Of a stretch of DNA of 26,785 bases, positions 24,917 to 26,785 are shown piece by piece; position 1 is the first letter of the stretch, and the number at the start of each line of letters is the position of its first letter. A program made the position numbers and the translations under genes. Origin of the DNA: JBHGBM01 sp041946965 (GTDB lineage Bacteria > Acidobacteriota > Terriglobia > Bryobacterales > Bryobacteraceae); assembly GCA_041946965.1 (NCBI GenBank), contig JBHGBM010000077.1:1-26785 (forward strand), in the 5' to 3' direction. Under the pieces are notes generated by a model. The model was not told the DNA's origin, made no database searches, and worked only from the letters and a program-made list of their open reading frames with translations.

Positions 24917-26587
24917 CTACACCTCCAGGATCACGGGGACCACCAGGGGGCGCCGCGAAGTCTGTTTGACAATGTACCGTTTCAGGTCGGCCCGTACTTT
25001 TTCTTTCATCACACCCCAGTCGGTCTTTTCGTCGTCGTTGGAGGCTTCCAGAGTCCGGGCGACCACTTGGCGCGCGGCGTCCATGAACTCGGAGTCTCCG
25101 TCAGCGGCGGCGAACCCGCGGCTGACGATCTCGGGCACGGTCTCGATGCGCCCGCTGTGCTTGTTGATGGCGATGATGGGGAGCACGATGCCGTCTTCGG
25201 AGAGGCTGCGCCGGTCGCGGATGATCATCTCCTCCACCACGTCGTCCACCGAACCGGAATCGATGCACACCCGGCCCACGGTGACGCGCTCGGCCTTGCG
25301 GGCGCCCGCGGCGTCGATCTCCAGCACGTCGCCCGAATCCATGATGAAGATCTGCTCCAGGCCGGCGTGTTTGAGGTGCTGGGCCAGCCGGGCGTGCTTG
25401 GCAAGCTGCCGGTACTCGCCGTGGATCGGCATGAAGTACCTGGGCCGGACCAGGTTCAGAACCAGCTTCAGCTCCTCCATGCTGGCGTGCCCGGAAACAT
25501 GGAGGGGCGGGTTCATGCCGCCGTAATAGACATCGGCCCCGCGGCGCTCCATGTGGTCGATCATGCGGAAGATAGCCTTCTCGTTTCCGGGGATGATGCG
25601 GGAACTGAGCGCCACCGTGTCGCCGGCCTCCACGCTGACGTGCTTGTGATTGTCCACCGCCACGCGCGCCAGCGCCGACATGGGTTCGCCCTGGGTGCCG
25701 GAGATGAGCACAGTGGTCTTGTGCCGGGGGGTCTCATCCAGGTCCTGGGGGCGGATCAGGATGCCGTCGGGGATGTCCAGCAGTCCGAGGGAATGGGCGA
25801 TCTCGGTGACGCCGATCATGCTGCGGCCGACGATGGCTACTTTCCGCCCGAACTCACGCGAGATGTCCAGAATGAGCTGGATGCGGTGAATCGAGGAGCT
25901 GAAACACGAGACCACCATGCGCTTCTCGGACCGGTTGAAGAGATCTTCCATGCGGGGGCGGACGGCTCGTTCGGACTCGGTATAGCCGGGGCGGTCCGAG
26001 TTGGTGGAATCGGAGAGCAGCAGGAGAACGCCGCGCTTGCCGTAGTCGGCCAGAGTGTGGAGGTCGAACAGTTCGTTATCGGTGGGGGTGGGGTCTACCT
26101 TGAAGTCGCCGCTGTGGATGATAACGCCCAGCGGCGTAGTGATAGCCAGGGCTACTGCGCTGACGATGGAGTGGGTGACGTGGATGAACTCGATCTTGAA
26201 CGGACCGACCTCAACGACTTGTTTAGGTTTTATGGTGTAAAACGTTGGTTCCGTTTCTAATTCGTACTCTTCCAGACGGCGTTCCACGAGTGCCAGGGTA
26301 AAATCGGTGCCGTAGACCGGGATGTTGACCTCGGAGAGCAGGTACGGCACGGCGCCAATGTGGTCTTCGTGGCCGTGCGTAAGGACGAGGGCACGGACAT
26401 TGGCCTGGTTTTCCTTGAGGAAGGAAAGGTCGGGCATGACCAGGTCCACACCCAGAAGTTCGGCATCCGGAAACATCATCCCGGAGTCGAGCACGAGAAT
26501 GTCGTCGCCGTAACGGATGGCGATCATATTCATGCCGAACTCGCCGAGTCCGCCCAGCGGAATTACCTGCAACTTCTTATCATTCAT
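24917..26587 (-). CDS. rnj: Ribonuclease J
   Basis: Metallo-beta-lactamase/beta-CASP ribonuclease with 5'-exo and endonuclease activity in mRNA decay and rRNA maturation. It has 556 aa, the usual size. It starts MNDKKLQVIPLGGLGEFGMNM. The metal motif is HGHEDH (H71, H73, D75, H76); later ones are IIHSGDFKVDPTP, LLLSDSTNSDRPGYT and LISGTQGEPMSAL (beta-CASP), then HVSGHASMEELKLVLNLVRPRYFMPIHGEYRQL. I chose the ATG at 26585-26587; the longer in-frame start at 26704 crosses a palindrome and lacks family residues. No strong ribosome site precedes the chosen start. Confidence 0.95.
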   Translation of the reverse strand: MNDKKLQVIPLGGLGEFGMNMIAIRYGDDILVLDSGMMFPDAELLGVDLVMPDLSFLKENQANVRALVLTHGHEDHIGAVPYLLSEVNIPVYGTDFTLALVERRLEEYELETEPTFYTIKPKQVVEVGPFKIEFIHVTHSIVSAVALAITTPLGVIIHSGDFKVDPTPTDNELFDLHTLADYGKRGVLLLLSDSTNSDRPGYTESERAVRPRMEDLFNRSEKRMVVSCFSSSIHRIQLILDISREFGRKVAIVGRSMIGVTEIAHSLGLLDIPDGILIRPQDLDETPRHKTTVLISGTQGEPMSALARVAVDNHKHVSVEAGDTVALSSRIIPGNEKAIFRMIDHMERRGADVYYGGMNPPLHVSGHASMEELKLVLNLVRPRYFMPIHGEYRQLAKHARLAQHLKHAGLEQIFIMDSGDVLEIDAAGARKAERVTVGRVCIDSGSVDDVVEEMIIRDRRSLSEDGIVLPIIAINKHSGRIETVPEIVSRGFAAADGDSEFMDAARQVVARTLEASNDDEKTDWGVMKEKVRADLKRYIVKQTSRRPLVVPVILEV

Positions 26588-26601
26588 GAAGATATACGAT
26601 T

Positions 26602-26652
26602 CGCCGCTGCCTCGTGGTCGCGGCTCGGAGCCGCGACCACGAGGCAGCGGCG
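26602..26652. repeat. 51-nt perfect palindrome upstream of rnj
   Basis: Twenty-five-bp arms (26602-26626 and 26628-26652) pair exactly around a single central G at 26627. The arm reads CGCCGCTGCC... and ends TCGCGGCTC. The palindrome starts 14 bp before the rnj ATG, inside its probable 5' leader. It could be a REP-like mobile repeat, a protein-binding site, or a strong RNA hairpin affecting rnj expression. The core GGTCGCGGCTCGGA (26616-26629) also occurs at 22150-22163. Confidence 0.8.
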
Positions 26653-26687
26653 GCAACGCTGCGCCTACACCCCAGTGTAACGGCTCT

Positions 26688-26723
26688 AAAACAGAAATGC
26701 TCACCTTCTCAGGTGAGCATTTC
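26688..26723 (-). terminator. Probable intrinsic terminator of an upstream gene, minus strand
   Basis: A 13-bp stem (26694-26706 with 26711-26723, arm ending CTCACCT, loop TCTC) is followed on the minus strand by TGTTTTAG. The stem plus U-rich tail fits an intrinsic terminator for a gene beyond the right edge. A second hairpin (ACCCTG/CAGGGT, 26726-26743) lies next to it. No tRNA or coding end was recognised in 26744-26785. Confidence 0.5.
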
Positions 26724-26785
26724 GTACCCTGTTCTACCAGGGTGATGTTCGATGGGAGAATCAGTTTCGACGGAATCGCAACCGC

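Noticed and set aside
24836..26260. 474-aa + strand open frame
   Set aside because: Antisense to rnj, whose RNase J motifs are unmistakable; the translation has no family features.
26744..26785. tRNA or gene end at the right edge
   Set aside because: No CCA end, cloverleaf arms or coding end could be made out in the remaining 42 bases.

Overview
The window looks like a high-GC Acidobacteriota chromosome segment, probably Terriglobia of the Solibacter/Bryobacter kind. This is inferred from gene style and not from a marker gene: a SelA-like PLP enzyme with a twin-arginine leader, a DUF1080 secreted protein, DUF6804-type membrane proteins, and small uncharacterised families that I associate with those bacteria. 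No rRNA or tRNA gene was seen.

Region 1 (1-4242) is the end of a type II-C-like CRISPR-Cas locus on the + strand. It holds the C-terminal part of cas9 (HNH, RuvC-III and C-terminal region), then cas1 and cas2 in overlapping order, a 50-bp gap containing a perfect 13-bp hairpin, and an array of 24 repeats and 23 spacers. Degenerate repeats lie at the end far from cas2. No csn2, cas4 or tracrRNA is visible, and the N-terminal part of cas9 lies outside the window. The first 60 bases read as Cas9 in a different frame from the rest, so a one-base frameshift sits just before the HNH histidine.

Region 2 (4257-10344) has the minus-strand SelA-like enzyme, divergent from the DUF1080 gene. A tightly packed + strand operon follows: psd, pssA, an Asd-like protein lacking the catalytic cysteine, lptE and holA. 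It links phosphatidylethanolamine synthesis, outer-membrane LPS assembly and replication.

Region 3 (10322-18796) carries on the minus strand pgm, an FAD/NAD disulfide oxidoreductase and a STAS protein; a small + strand membrane protein whose frame continues past a TGA with a SECIS-like hairpin (a possible selenoprotein); then a metallo-beta-lactamase-fold hydrolase, glutamate dehydrogenase and a divergent peptide deformylase on the minus strand. A GHMP kinase (+), a VOC protein (-) and a membrane-anchored methyltransferase (+) follow.

Region 4 (18797-22174) is an accessory-looking stretch. It has about 620 bp without a supportable gene, then small + strand genes: a hypothetical protein, two tandem related DUF6804-like membrane proteins behind a strong sigma70-type promoter, a secreted protein, a GIY-YIG-fold protein lacking its arginine, and a conserved-looking 112-aa protein.

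Region 5 (22175-26785) is housekeeping on the minus strand, in transcription order: rnj (RNase J), folD, coaE and an HtrA-type protease. A 51-nt perfect palindrome and a terminator-like hairpin lie upstream of rnj. The palindrome core shares 14 nt with the region just past the 3' end of the htrA gene.
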